A stretch of 64,000 nt of DNA from Streptomyces shenzhenensis (GTDB lineage Bacteria; Actinomycetota; Actinomycetes; Streptomycetales; Streptomycetaceae), in contig NZ_PENI01000003.1 of NCBI RefSeq assembly GCF_003688995.1, positions 248,001-312,000 of the forward strand, in the 5' to 3' direction. Position 1 is the stretch's first letter, and every line of letters starts with the position of its first letter. The position numbers and the translations under genes are program-made. The notes under the pieces were generated by a model that was not told the DNA's origin, ran no database searches, and saw only the letters and a program-made list of their open reading frames with translations. Positions 1-9,974 of the stretch are shown in pieces.

Positions 1-654
1 GTGCTCGCGCCCGACCGGCGGGCCGAGGTGCTGCGGATCGCCCGGGCGGCCGGCGCCTTCGTGATCGAGGACGACTTCGTGCGCCGGCTGGTGCACACCG
101 ACGCCGGGCCGCTGCCGCGACCGCTGGCCGCGGACGACGCGGACGGCGTCGTCGTGCATGTCGGCTCGCTGACCAAGGCGACCTCGCCCAGCTTCCGGGT
201 GGGCGCGCTGGCCGCGCGAGGTCCGGTGCTGGAACGGCTGCGCGCCATCCAGGTGGTCGACACGTTCTTCGTGTCACGGCCGCTCCAGGAGGCCGCGCTC
301 GAACTCGTCGGCTCGCCCGCCTGGCCACGTCATCTGCGTGCCCTGTCGGCCGAGTTGACCGCCCGGCGCACCGCCATGACGACGGGCCTGCGGCTGCGGC
401 TGCCCGAACTCGCCCTGCCGCACGTCCCGTCCGGCGGCTACCACCTGTGGCTCCGCCTGCCCGACGGCACCGACGAGGCCGCCCTGACCGCCGCGGCCCT
501 GCGCGCGGGCGTCGCCCTCACTCCGGGCCGCCCCTACTTCAGCGCCGAACCTCCGGCGCCGCACGTCCGGCTGAGCTTCGCCGCGGTCTCCGGAACCGCG
601 GACATCAGCGAGGGACTTCGGCGGCTGCGCACGGCCTGCGACGAGGTCCTCTAG
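1..654 (+). CDS. MocR-type aminotransferase-like protein, C-terminal part (5' truncated by window)
   Basis: The frame is open from base 1 and the true start lies upstream; the GTG at position 1 is probably an internal valine codon. The 217 visible residues match the C-terminal two-thirds of a fold-type I PLP aminotransferase domain: IEDDF (residues 22-26) supplies the Asp that contacts the pyridine nitrogen, SLTKATSPSFR holds the Schiff-base Lys (K59) and the phosphate-binding Arg (R66), and the small C-terminal domain follows (PSGGYHLWLRLP). Such sequences usually belong to MocR/PdxR regulators, in which a GntR winged helix precedes this domain. That part is outside the window, so a free aminotransferase cannot be excluded. 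A MocR regulator would sense a PLP-linked effector rather than catalyse transamination. The gene ends 60 bases before the next start. Confidence 0.75.
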   Translation: MLAPDRRAEVLRIARAAGAFVIEDDFVRRLVHTDAGPLPRPLAADDADGVVVHVGSLTKATSPSFRVGALAARGPVLERLRAIQVVDTFFVSRPLQEAALELVGSPAWPRHLRALSAELTARRTAMTTGLRLRLPELALPHVPSGGYHLWLRLPDGTDEAALTAAALRAGVALTPGRPYFSAEPPAPHVRLSFAAVSGTADISEGLRRLRTACDEVL

Positions 655-714
655 CCGGAGCCCGCCGGCGGGAATCCGATCGACGTGCGTGCGGCAGGCC
701 GGCAGCATCGCCGC

Positions 715-1152
715 ATGAACGACGCATACGGGCTGCCCGAGGGATACGAGTTCTCCGCCGACCGCGAGCGCGTCGACATCGAGCGCGTGCACGGGTGGCT
801 GTCGACGGACGCCTACTGGGCGAAGGGCCGCCCCCGCGAGAAGCAGGAGACCGCGGTCGCCTCCTCGCTCAACTTCGGGGTGTACGACACGGTGTCGGGT
901 GCGCAGGTCGCGTATGCGCGCGTGGTGACCGACCGGGCGCTGTTCGCCTGGCTCGCCGACGTGTACGTCGAGCCGTCGGCGCGTGCCAAGGGCATCGGCA
1001 CGGCGCTGGCCGGGGCCGTGGTCGAGCACCTGCGGCCGTTCGGGCTGCGCCGTCTCCTGCTGGCCACCGACGACGCGCACGGGGTCTACGCGAAGCTCGG
1101 CTTCACCCCGCTCCACCGGCCGGACCAGTGGATGGTGCACGTATTCGAGTAA
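715..1152 (+). CDS. GNAT family N-acetyltransferase
   Basis: This is a 145-residue single-domain GNAT protein that would transfer an acetyl group from acetyl-CoA to an amine; the substrate is not evident. The acetyl-CoA pyrophosphate loop is VEPSARAKGIGTAL (R-x-x-G-x-G form), preceded by the beta-4 strand AWLADVYV and followed by HGVYAKLGF, the usual C-terminal beta-alpha-beta. The frame extends upstream to 685, but ATG 715 gives the normal family length and follows directly after a purine-poor stretch without a strong Shine-Dalgarno site, so the start is only moderately sure. It stands alone between the MocR-like gene and a phosphatase-fold gene. Confidence 0.85.
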   Translation: MNDAYGLPEGYEFSADRERVDIERVHGWLSTDAYWAKGRPREKQETAVASSLNFGVYDTVSGAQVAYARVVTDRALFAWLADVYVEPSARAKGIGTALAGAVVEHLRPFGLRRLLLATDDAHGVYAKLGFTPLHRPDQWMVHVFE

Positions 1153-1225
1153 CGTCCCGGGCACCCTCGGTATCCGCCAGGCAGGCCCTCTTGACCTGGG
1201 TACTTGAGCGGCACACCATCACCGC

Positions 1226-1816
1226 ATGCCACTTCGGGTGACGTTCGTCGCCGCCGCGCGCAGTTCACCGCTGCTCGCCGAGCGCTTCGAGGACGACCGA
1301 CCGCTGGACCAGGCGGGCTGGGACGAGGTGCTGCGGGGCGCGGGGGAGTTACGGCCGCTCGCGGCGGCCGACCTGCGCTACTGCTCGCCGACTCCCCGCA
1401 GCCGGGCGACCGGTGACGCCCTGGGATATGCGCCCCTGGTGCAACTCGCCCTGCGGGACTGCGACATGGGCCGGTGGCGGGGGCTCACCCTGGGCGAGGC
1501 GATGGCCCGGGAGCCGGCGTCGGTGGACGCCTGGCTCGCCGATCCGCGCTCCACCCCGCACGGCGGTGAGTCGCTGCTGGCCTTCATCTCCCGGGTCGGC
1601 GGCTGGCTGGACACCCGGCCCGCCGCCGACGGCCGCATCGTCGCCGTGGCCGAGCCCTCGGTGATCCGCGCGGCCCTCGTCTATGTGCTGAAGGCGCCGC
1701 CCGCGACGTACTGGAACATCGACGTCCGGCCGCTGTCCGCGACCACGGTCACCGGCCGGGCGGGCCGCTGGAACCTCCGCGTCGACGGCGCGCCGGCTCA
1801 GGCCGCGCGCCCGTAG
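1226..1816 (+). CDS. Histidine-phosphatase-fold protein lacking both catalytic histidines
   Basis: This 196-residue protein follows the histidine phosphatase (phosphoglycerate mutase-like, CobC-like) fold: CSPTPRSRATGDAL corresponds to the SPLxRAxxTA helix, CDMGRWRGLTL to the ExxxGxWxG segment, and HGGESL to the GGES loop. The defining N-terminal RHG is replaced by AAR in VTFVAAARSS, and the second catalytic His of the usual VTHGGVIR strand is Glu in VAEPSVIRAAL. A phosphohistidine intermediate is therefore not possible, and the protein is probably a binding or regulatory pseudo-enzyme, or an enzyme with changed chemistry. Its last 19 bases overlap the convergent DUF6314 gene, so the two transcripts meet tail to tail. 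Confidence 0.75.
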   Translation: MPLRVTFVAAARSSPLLAERFEDDRPLDQAGWDEVLRGAGELRPLAAADLRYCSPTPRSRATGDALGYAPLVQLALRDCDMGRWRGLTLGEAMAREPASVDAWLADPRSTPHGGESLLAFISRVGGWLDTRPAADGRIVAVAEPSVIRAALVYVLKAPPATYWNIDVRPLSATTVTGRAGRWNLRVDGAPAQAARP

Positions 1817-2250
1817 TCGGTGACGAGAAGGAGGTCCTTCGCGGGGCCGCCCACACGCCACACCGTCCGCCAGTGGTCCGCGTCCCGGACGGTGAACTCG
1901 CCCCGGTAGAGGTCCGCCACGCACGGGTGGTCGGCGACATGGCGGCCGGAGGTCAGGTCCAGGTCGTGGAAGGGCCGCCCGTCGGCGAAGCGGACGTCCG
2001 CCGTGCCCGCGACGGCACCCGGCAGAAAGCGCAGGGTCCGCTCGGCGGGCCGCGACACCCCCTGCCAGGTGAACGTGCCGGACTCCTCGTGCAGCAGCCC
2101 GCCGCCGGTCAGCGGGCTGAAGACGGTGGTGCCCGCGAAGCGTCCTGCGGCACCGCCCGCCAGATCCCGCACGGTGCGCTCCACGCGCCAGCGCCCGGCC
2201 AGATACGTCAGTACGTCCGGCACGGGCCGGAGTCCGCCGTCCGTCGTCAT
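1798..2250 (-). CDS. DUF6314 family protein
   Basis: This is a 150-residue cytosolic protein of unknown biochemical role that I assign to the DUF6314 family by its overall pattern: an N-terminal LAGRWRVERTVRDL strand-helix, a lipocalin-like run of beta strands (TTVFSPLTGGGLLHEESG), FHDLDL, and the near C-terminal HPCVADLYRGEF and LVTDYGR. No catalytic motif or signal peptide is visible. The frame runs open to 2364, but ATG 2250 gives the conserved beginning and has a GGGGA-type ribosome-binding site about 12 bases upstream. The 3' end overlaps the pseudo-phosphatase gene by 19 bases in convergent orientation. Confidence 0.7.
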   Translation of the reverse strand: MTTDGGLRPVPDVLTYLAGRWRVERTVRDLAGGAAGRFAGTTVFSPLTGGGLLHEESGTFTWQGVSRPAERTLRFLPGAVAGTADVRFADGRPFHDLDLTSGRHVADHPCVADLYRGEFTVRDADHWRTVWRVGGPAKDLLLVTDYGRAA

Positions 2251-2601
2251 GCCGTCCACGTCCCCATCCCCGCTCACGTCCTGCTCATGCCTTCCTCGTC
2301 CCGACCCTATGTCCCGACGCACAGGCACCCGTTCCGGGCAGGCGTCCCCGCGGGCGCCGGTCACCGGGCCGCTCGCCCGTATTCACGTGATGCACACGTT
2401 CTCGAAAGCTTTTGTTTTCTCGGTTGTCGGCGGGGATTTTTGCAACGCACGATATTCGGAATTGTGGGCATCAGTTTGCGTTGGTGACACAACCATCCGG
2501 AAACCAGGTCCGTCTAACCCGGCGAATCGGCGAAGCGCGGGGATCGACACCCCCGGCCCGGACGCCGTGCGTCCCGAATTTCCTCTGGGGGCCTCCCGAG
2601 A
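2251..2601. promoter_or_regulatory. Divergent intergenic region between DUF6314 and yfhO-like genes
   Basis: This 351-base gap lies between divergent genes and contains a markedly AT-richer patch at about 2388-2480, the normal signature of promoter DNA in this GC-rich genome. A possible extracytoplasmic-function-sigma promoter (GGAAT at 2458, GTT at 2480, spacer 17) reads toward the YfhO gene, but its spacer is one or two bases short of the SigR-type consensus, so it is only a candidate. No tRNA, repeat or convincing small gene was seen. Confidence 0.35.
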
Positions 2602-5250
2602 ATGCACCGCCCGACCCCGCCCGGTGACAGCCGCGTCACCGGGCGAACCGCAGCCCTGCTCGCCGCGGCCCTCACCGTCACCGCGCTCTGCGCGGCCGAC
2701 GCGCTCGCCCGGTGCTACCCGTTCGGCCCCCGCACCCGCAGCGTCAACGACCTGGGCAACCAGTACGTGCCCTTCCACGCCCACCTCTGGGACCTGCTGC
2801 ACGGCCGGGCCGACGGCGGGCTCCTCGTCAACTGGCAGTCCGGCTTCGGCGCCAGCTTCCTGCCCGACGTCGGCACCTACCTCGGCAGCCCGTTCGCCCT
2901 GCTCGTCGCGGTGTTCCCGCGGGACGAGATCGATCTCGCGGTGTACGTCGTCACCGTGCTGAAGACGGCGGCCGCCGGCGCCGCCATGGCCTGGCTGCTG
3001 CTCGCCCTGCGCCCCGGCCGCTGGTGGGCGGCCGGCCTGCTGGGCGCCTCCTACGCCCTGTGCGGCTGGGCCGTGGCCGTCTCCATCTACAACCCGATGT
3101 GGATCGACGGCCTGATCGCCCTGCCGCTGCTGTGCCTGGTCGGCGAGTGGACCCTGCGGCGCCGGCGGCCGGTCCTCGGCGTGCTGGTCGTCGCGCTCGC
3201 CTGGATCGCCAACTTCTACACCGCCTACATGGCCACCCTCGCCGCCGGACTGGTGCTGCTGCTCCGGCTGCTGCTCGCCGAACTCCCGCGCCGGCAGGCG
3301 CTGGCGGCGGCCGGCCGGGCCGTCGGCACCGTCGTACTCGGCATCGGCCTGGCCGCACCGCTGGTGGCGGTCGTGTACTTCGGCACCAAGCACGCCTACC
3401 CGGGCCGCGAGGGGCACTTCGTCCCGGTCGCCGTGGACGACCTGCTGGCCCGGCTGCTGCCGACGACGTACAGCTTCAGCACCCCGGCCCTGTACGTGGG
3501 CGTCACCGCGCTGCTGCTCGCGCTCGCCCTGCCGTTCCACCGGGCGGTGCCCCGGCGGGTGCGCGCGGGCTGGACACTGCTCGTGATCCTGGTGACCCTG
3601 TCGTTGCAGTGGCCGCCCACCCAACTGGTCTGGCACGCCTTCGCCACCCCGCAGGGCAGCGCCTACCGGGAGGCGTTCGTCCTGTGCGCGGTACTGGTCA
3701 TCGCCGCCTGGCACACCCTCTCCCACGGCCCGCCCGACTGGCGTGCGCTGGGCGCGGCGAGCGCGCTGCTCGCGCTGATCGCCGCCGTCGCGAGCCGCAG
3801 CACGCTGGTGCACGGCTACACCTGGGTGGTCCTCCTGCCGGCCGTCGTGGGCGCGCTCGGCGGGCTCGCCCTGCTCGCCACGGAGGGCCATGGCCGGCCG
3901 GCCACCGGGCGCCGGAGCGCCGTACTGGCCGGCTGCGCCGTCGCGCTGCTCGTCGGCGGACAGCTCGGCGAGACCGCCGCGACCTCCGCGGTGGCCAGCC
4001 GGCAGCGCCTCGACCACCTCGACGACTACGCGCCCTGGGGCGAGCGGCAGCAGCGACAGGCCGACGCGATCGCGGGCGCCGACGGCTGGCCCCGCTACCG
4101 CACCGAACCGGGCCGGGACCAGACCGTCGCCAACGACCCGCTGATGGTGGGCGGTCAGGGCGCCCAGTACTACAGCAGTCTCACCTCCGACGTGCTCAGC
4201 CGTACCCTCACCGCGCTCGGCGGCGGCTGGACCTCGCGGGGCCGGAGCCTGCAGAGCCTGGACAACCCCGTCACGGACGCGGTCTTCTCCGTCGGCGCGC
4301 GGGTGCACTCCCCGCCGGACCCGCACCAGCCCTGGCTGCCGCAGGGCGGCGGCCCGGTGACCGTGTCCCGCGAAGAGGTGCCGCCCCTGGTGACCGTGCG
4401 CCCGCCCGGCACCCCGGCGCACACCGGGGTCCCGGCCTTCGGGCCGTCTCCGTACCGCAACCAGGAGCGGCTGCTCGGCAGCCGCGTCTACACCCTGCCC
4501 CGCGCGACGCTGCGCACCGGCACGGGCAGTCCGCCGCAGCCCGGCGACACTCGTCGCCAGGGGCTGCTCGTCACCGCACCGGCCCGCGGCACCGACCTGC
4601 CCGCGCCCACGATCACGGCGCGCTGTGCGGCCGGCGACCGGGTGTTCCTGTGGGCGCCGCACTTCTCGGGCACCGCGCGGCTGGCCGGCGGCGGGCCGGA
4701 CGCCCGGTTCCGGTCCGACGCGGAGGGCACCCAGACCGCCGCCATGCAACCGCTCGGTCCGGTTCCGGCCTCCGGGCGGCTGCGGATCGAGCTGACCCCG
4801 AACCGGCCGAGCCGGGTGCCGGACAGCGGGGCGGTCGGCTGTCTGGACACCGCCGCGCTGCGCACCGCCGTCGACGGGCTCCGGGCCGGCGCGGCCACCG
4901 AGGTGACCGTCGACGACGGCACCCTGCGCGCCGAACTCCCCGCCGGCAGCAAGGGCACCGCCGTCGTCGCGGCGCCGCGGATCGCCGGCTGGCGGTGCGC
5001 CGCGGGCGGTGCGGCGGAGCGGCCCGCGGGGGAGTACTACGGGCTGATCGCGGTGCCCCTGGACGGCTCCGCGACCAGTCTGAGCTGCACGTTCCACCCG
5101 CCGGGACTGCGGCTTGGCGCGATGGCGGGGGGCGCCGCGCTGCTGACCCTGATCCTGCTCTGCGTCCTCGGCGCCGTCCGCCGGCGGCGGGCCGCGGCAC
5201 CGCGGACGCCCACGCCCGAACAGCCCGAGCGCCTCACCCACGCTCTGTGA
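2602..5250 (+). CDS. YfhO family membrane protein
   Basis: This large polytopic membrane protein (882 aa) belongs to the YfhO family, GT-C-like proteins implicated in glycosylation of lipoteichoic acids or other surface polymers in Gram-positive bacteria. About twelve hydrophobic segments occupy residues 14-470. The first periplasmic loop has the family-typical NDLGNQYVPFHAHLWDLL with acidic residues, followed by NWQSGFGASFLPDVGTYLGSP. A long extracytoplasmic C-terminal domain (about 480-840) ends in one last membrane helix and an Arg-rich tail. The stop at 5250 is 23 bases before the glycosyltransferase gene, and GtrA follows, so the three form an operon. The substrate is unknown. Only a weak ribosome-binding site precedes ATG 2602. 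Confidence 0.85.
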   Translation: MHRPTPPGDSRVTGRTAALLAAALTVTALCAADALARCYPFGPRTRSVNDLGNQYVPFHAHLWDLLHGRADGGLLVNWQSGFGASFLPDVGTYLGSPFALLVAVFPRDEIDLAVYVVTVLKTAAAGAAMAWLLLALRPGRWWAAGLLGASYALCGWAVAVSIYNPMWIDGLIALPLLCLVGEWTLRRRRPVLGVLVVALAWIANFYTAYMATLAAGLVLLLRLLLAELPRRQALAAAGRAVGTVVLGIGLAAPLVAVVYFGTKHAYPGREGHFVPVAVDDLLARLLPTTYSFSTPALYVGVTALLLALALPFHRAVPRRVRAGWTLLVILVTLSLQWPPTQLVWHAFATPQGSAYREAFVLCAVLVIAAWHTLSHGPPDWRALGAASALLALIAAVASRSTLVHGYTWVVLLPAVVGALGGLALLATEGHGRPATGRRSAVLAGCAVALLVGGQLGETAATSAVASRQRLDHLDDYAPWGERQQRQADAIAGADGWPRYRTEPGRDQTVANDPLMVGGQGAQYYSSLTSDVLSRTLTALGGGWTSRGRSLQSLDNPVTDAVFSVGARVHSPPDPHQPWLPQGGGPVTVSREEVPPLVTVRPPGTPAHTGVPAFGPSPYRNQERLLGSRVYTLPRATLRTGTGSPPQPGDTRRQGLLVTAPARGTDLPAPTITARCAAGDRVFLWAPHFSGTARLAGGGPDARFRSDAEGTQTAAMQPLGPVPASGRLRIELTPNRPSRVPDSGAVGCLDTAALRTAVDGLRAGAATEVTVDDGTLRAELPAGSKGTAVVAAPRIAGWRCAAGGAAERPAGEYYGLIAVPLDGSATSLSCTFHPPGLRLGAMAGGAALLTLILLCVLGAVRRRRAAAPRTPTPEQPERLTHAL

Positions 5251-5273
5251 CCCGCCCCAGGGGGGAAGAACCC

Positions 5274-6224
5274 ATGCTCATCTCGATCGTCGCGCCCTGT
5301 TACAACGAGGAGGACGTCCTCGGACGCTTCCACGAAGCGGTGCAGAAGGTCGCGGAGGAACTGCTGCCGCTCGGCCACGACGTACAGTTCGTGTACGTCG
5401 ACGACGGCAGCCGCGACCGGACGCTGGTCGTCCTGAAGGAACTCGCCGATCTCGACGCGCGGGTGCGGTACGTCTCGTTCAGCCGCAACTTCGGCAAGGA
5501 GGCGGCCCTGCTCGCCGGTCTGCGGCTCGCCACCGGGGACTGCGTCGTCGTCATGGACGCCGACCTCCAGCACCCGCCAGAACTGATCAAACGCATGGTG
5601 GAGCTGCGTGGACAGGGCTACGACCAGGTCATAGCCAAGCGCACCAGGACGGGCGAGGGGATCGCCCGTACTCTCACCGCCCGGCTGTACTACCGGACGG
5701 TCAACCGGCTCGTGGACGTGGAACTCGTGGACGGCGTCGGCGACTTCCGGCTGCTGTCGCGGCGCGTGGTGGACGCGGTCCTCGACCTCACCGAGTACAA
5801 CCGCTTCTCCAAGGGGCTGTTCGCCTGGGTGGGCTTCCCCAGCACCACCTTCGCGTACACGAACGCGGTGCGCGCCCACGGGCGCAGCTCCTGGACGCTG
5901 CGCGGCCTGCTCAACTACGGCCTCGACGGACTGCTCTCCTTCAACAACCGGCCGCTGCGCGCCGCCCTCTACCTGGGCATGGGGCTGCTGCTGTGCGCGG
6001 GCGTGTACACGGCGTGGATCGTGGGCGCCGCGCTCGTCAACGGCGTGGACACGCCCGGCTATGTCACCATCATCACTGTCGTCACCGCCCTCGCCGGGGT
6101 GCAGATGATCATGCTCGGGGTCATCGGCGAGTACACCGGCCGGATCTACTACGAGGTCAAGGGGCGCCCGCACTTCCTGGTCAAGGCGACCAACGTGGAA
6201 CGGACGAAAGACCTCATCCCTTGA
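5274..6224 (+). CDS. Polyprenyl-phosphate glycosyltransferase, GT2 (GtrB/DPM1-like)
   Basis: This 316-residue family 2 glycosyltransferase should move a sugar from a nucleotide sugar to undecaprenyl phosphate on the inner membrane face. The N-terminal GT-A domain starts SIVAPCYNEEDVL, has VDDGSRDRT and the metal-binding MDADLQHPPE, and later GDFRLLS. Two C-terminal membrane helices (about residues 237-258 and 270-295) flank a short loop, and the protein ends with the EYTGRIYYEVKGRP motif typical of GtrB, YkcC and CsbB proteins. A GGGGGAAG ribosome-binding site sits 6 bases before ATG 5274. It lies between YfhO and GtrA, the classic trio in which GtrB charges the lipid carrier, a flippase moves it, and a GT-C protein uses it outside. 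Confidence 0.92.
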   Translation: MLISIVAPCYNEEDVLGRFHEAVQKVAEELLPLGHDVQFVYVDDGSRDRTLVVLKELADLDARVRYVSFSRNFGKEAALLAGLRLATGDCVVVMDADLQHPPELIKRMVELRGQGYDQVIAKRTRTGEGIARTLTARLYYRTVNRLVDVELVDGVGDFRLLSRRVVDAVLDLTEYNRFSKGLFAWVGFPSTTFAYTNAVRAHGRSSWTLRGLLNYGLDGLLSFNNRPLRAALYLGMGLLLCAGVYTAWIVGAALVNGVDTPGYVTIITVVTALAGVQMIMLGVIGEYTGRIYYEVKGRPHFLVKATNVERTKDLIP

Positions 6225-6667
6225 TGCGTACCGCGACGCCCCGCCCGATGCCCCGCCCGATGCCCCGCCCGGCGGCCCGGCCGCTGCCGCGCCAGATCCT
6301 CACCTTCGCCGTCGTCGGCGTCGTGAACACGGGTACGTATTACGGACTCTACTTGTTGTTCCTGATGCGTTTGCCGTATCTCTTCGCGCATGTATTCGCA
6401 TTCCTGCTGAGTATGACCGGTTCCTTCTTTCTCAATGCCCGGTTCACCTATCGCACACGGCCCACCTGGCGGAAATTCCTGCTGTTCCCGCTGACGAATG
6501 CCACCAATTTCGTGATCACCACGGCGGGTGTGTATGTGATCGTCGGTGTGCTGCACGCGGGCAGCCGGTTCGCGCCCCTGCTCGCGTCCATGGCGGCGAT
6601 TCCGGTGACCTTCGTGGTCTCCCGCTGGGTCATGCTGCCCCGGGTCCCCGAAGGGGACCCTGCATAG
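6224..6667 (+). CDS. GtrA family membrane protein, probable lipid-sugar flippase
   Basis: This 147-residue protein has four membrane helices in the GtrA pattern: QILTFAVVGVVNTGTYYGLY opens helix 1, then SMTGSFFLNARFTYR, TNATNFVITTAGVYV and a final helix ending FVVSRWVML. GtrA proteins are thought to translocate polyprenyl-phosphate-linked sugars. The start ATG overlaps the glycosyltransferase stop (TGATG), indicating translational coupling. The N-terminal 24 residues are a PMPR-type repeat encoded by a 12-base tandem repeat beginning near 6246, which also supplies alternative in-frame ATGs, so the exact start is uncertain. Codon use is visibly less GC-rich (TAT, TTG, AAT) than in the neighbouring genes, suggesting different ancestry or relaxed selection. 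Confidence 0.88.
   Translation: MRTATPRPMPRPMPRPAARPLPRQILTFAVVGVVNTGTYYGLYLLFLMRLPYLFAHVFAFLLSMTGSFFLNARFTYRTRPTWRKFLLFPLTNATNFVITTAGVYVIVGVLHAGSRFAPLLASMAAIPVTFVVSRWVMLPRVPEGDPA
6642..6660 (+). terminator. Hairpin at the 3' end of gtrA
   Basis: GGGTCCCC, a GAA loop and GGGGACCC form a perfect 8-bp stem that overlaps the last codons of the GtrA gene, just upstream of the arginine operon promoter. It has no U-run, as is usual for actinobacterial terminators, so its termination role is inferred. Confidence 0.5.
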
Positions 6668-6681
6668 GACCCCGCATAGGA

Positions 6682-7911
<1,230 letters not shown>

Positions 7912-7915
<4 letters not shown>

Positions 7916-9063
7916 GCGTCACGGCAGCCAAGGGATTCACGGCGGCGGGCATCGCCGCCGGGATCAAGCAGAAAGGCACCCCGGACCTGGCCCTCGTGGT
8001 CAACGACGGGCCCCGCCGGGCCGCCGCGGGGGTCTTCACCTCCAACCGCGTGAAGGCCGCCCCGGTGCTCTGGTCCGAGCAGGTCGTCAGGGGCGGCCAG
8101 GTCTCGGCCGTCGTCCTCAACTCGGGCGGCGCCAACGCCTGCACGGGCCCGCAGGGCTTCCAGGACACGCACGCCACCGCCGAGAAGGCGGCCGAGGCCC
8201 TCGGCCGGGGCGCCGTCGAGGTGGCCGTCTGCTCCACCGGCCTGATCGGCGTGCTGCTGCCCATGGACAAGCTCCTGCCGGGCGTCGAGGCCGCCGCCGC
8301 CCAGCTCTCCGAGCACGGCGGCGAGAAGGCCGCCATCGCCATCAAGACCACCGACACCGTGCACAAGACGTCCGTGGTCACCGGGGCGGGGTGGACCGTC
8401 GGCGGCATGGCCAAGGGCGCCGGCATGCTCGCCCCCGGCCTCGCCACCATGCTGGTCGTCCTCACCACGGACGCCGTCGCCGACGACGGAACACTGGACC
8501 GGGCGCTGCGCGCCGCCACCCGGGTCACCTTCGACCGGGTCGACTCCGACGGCTGCATGTCCACCAACGACACCGTGCTGCTGCTCGCCTCCGGCGCCTC
8601 CGGCGTCACCCCGGAGTACGCCGAGTTCGCCGAGGCCGTACGGCAGGTCTGCGACGACCTCGGCCGGCAGCTCATCCAGGACGCCGAGGGCGCCAGCAAG
8701 GACATCAAGGTCGAGGTGGTGGGCGCCGCCACCGAGGACGACGCCGTCGAGGTGGGCCGCTCCATCGCCCGCAACAACCTCCTCAAGTGCGCCATCCACG
8801 GCGAGGACCCCAACTGGGGCCGCGTCCTGTCCGCCATCGGCACGACCGCCGCCGCCTTCGAACCCGACCGGCTCAACGTCGCCATCAACGGCGTCTGGGT
8901 GTGCAAGAACGGCGGCGTCGGCGAGGACCGCGACCTGGTCGACATGCGCTACCGAGAGGTGCACATCGTGGCGGACCTCGCGGCGGGAACCGAGACCGCC
9001 ACGATCTGGACCAACGATCTGACCGCCGAATACGTCCACGAGAACAGCGCCTACAGCTCATGA
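7912..9063 (+). CDS. argJ: Bifunctional glutamate N-acetyltransferase / N-acetylglutamate synthase
   Basis: ArgJ (383 aa) transfers the acetyl group from N-acetylornithine to glutamate, recycling acetyl in the cyclic arginine pathway, and may also use acetyl-CoA. It is made as a precursor that cleaves itself; the nucleophile is T179 in [14 protein letters not shown]. The oxyanion region is CSTGLIG, and the C-terminal [17 protein letters not shown] is diagnostic. AAGGAG stands 6 bases before GTG 7912. The stop overlaps the argB start (ATGA), so the genes are translationally coupled. Confidence 0.97.
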
Positions 9064-9974
9064 GCAACGGAACCACGCGTAAACACAACGCGCTGCCCAA
9101 GGCCCGGATCCTCGTCGAGGCACTGCCCTGGCTGACCCGGCACCACGGAAAGACCGTCGTCATCAAGTTCGGCGGGAACGCCATGGTGGACGAGGAGTTG
9201 AAGGCCGCGTTCGCCCAGGACGTGGTGTTCCTGCGGCACGCCGGCCTCAAACCGGTCGTGGTGCACGGCGGCGGCCCGCAGATCAGCGCCGCGCTCGACC
9301 GGCACGGCATCGTCAGCGAGTTCAAGGCCGGCCTCAGGGTCACCACCGAGGACGCCATGGACGTCGTACGCATGGTGCTCGCCGGGCAGGTGCAGCGCGA
9401 GCTGGTGGGGCTGCTCAACCAGCACGGGCCGCTCGCCGTGGGCCTGACCGGCGAGGACGCGCACACCATGACCGCCACCAAACACCTGCCCGAGATCGAC
9501 GGCGAACCGGTCGACATCGGACGGGTGGGCGAGATCACCGCGATCGACACGGGCGCGATCGAGGCCCTGCTCGCCGACGGCCGCATCCCGGTCGTCTCCT
9601 CCATCGCCCGCAGCCAGGACGACGGACACGTCTACAACGTCAACGCGGACACGGCCGCGGCGGCGCTCGCCGCGGCCCTGGGCGCCGAAACCCTCATGGT
9701 CCTCACGGACGTCGAGGGCCTCTACGAGGACTGGCCGCACTCCGACGAGGTGATCAGCCGCCTCACCGCTTCCCAACTGGAGAAGCTGCTGCCGGAGTTG
9801 TCCTCCGGCATGGTGCCGAAGATGCAGGGCTGCCTGCACGCCGTGCGGGGCGGGGTGCGCACCGCCCGGGTCATCGACGGCCGGGTCCAGCACTCGATCC
9901 TGCTGGAGATCTTCACCGACGAGGGCATCGGCACGATGGTCGTGCCCGACGAGCAGGAGGGGGACGCCTCATGA
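9060..9974 (+). CDS. argB: Acetylglutamate kinase
   Basis: ArgB (304 aa) phosphorylates N-acetylglutamate, normally the arginine-feedback-controlled step. The amino-acid-kinase fold is clear: [10 protein letters not shown] at the N-terminus with the catalytic Lys, VVHGGGPQI for substrate binding, [16 protein letters not shown] and [10 protein letters not shown] around the ATP site, and [13 protein letters not shown] with the second catalytic Lys. An N-terminal extension of about 30 residues ([17 protein letters not shown]) matches the helix that mediates hexamer formation in arginine-sensitive kinases. ATG 9060 overlaps the argJ stop, and the gene's own stop overlaps the argD start. Confidence 0.97.
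   Translation: MSNGTTRKHNALPKARILVEALPWLTRHHGKTVVIKFGGNAMVDEELKAAFAQDVVFLRHAGLKPVVVHGGGPQISAALDRHGIVSEFKAGLRVTTEDAMDVVRMVLAGQVQRELVGLLNQHGPLAVGLTGEDAHTMTATKHLPEIDGEPVDIGRVGEITAIDTGAIEALLADGRIPVVSSIARSQDDGHVYNVNADTAAAALAAALGAETLMVLTDVEGLYEDWPHSDEVISRLTASQLEKLLPELSSGMVPKMQGCLHAVRGGVRTARVIDGRVQHSILLEIFTDEGIGTMVVPDEQEGDAS

Noticed and set aside
2458..2482. SigR-type promoter (GGAAT and GTT) before the YfhO gene
   Set aside because: The spacer is 17 bases instead of 18-19 and no other redox genes are nearby, so it is only mentioned as a weak candidate.
2383..5241. Very long open frame on the minus strand opposite the YfhO gene
   Set aside because: It is a GC-rich antisense shadow: composition is Gly/Arg/Gln-rich with no domain, whereas the plus strand encodes a clear membrane protein.
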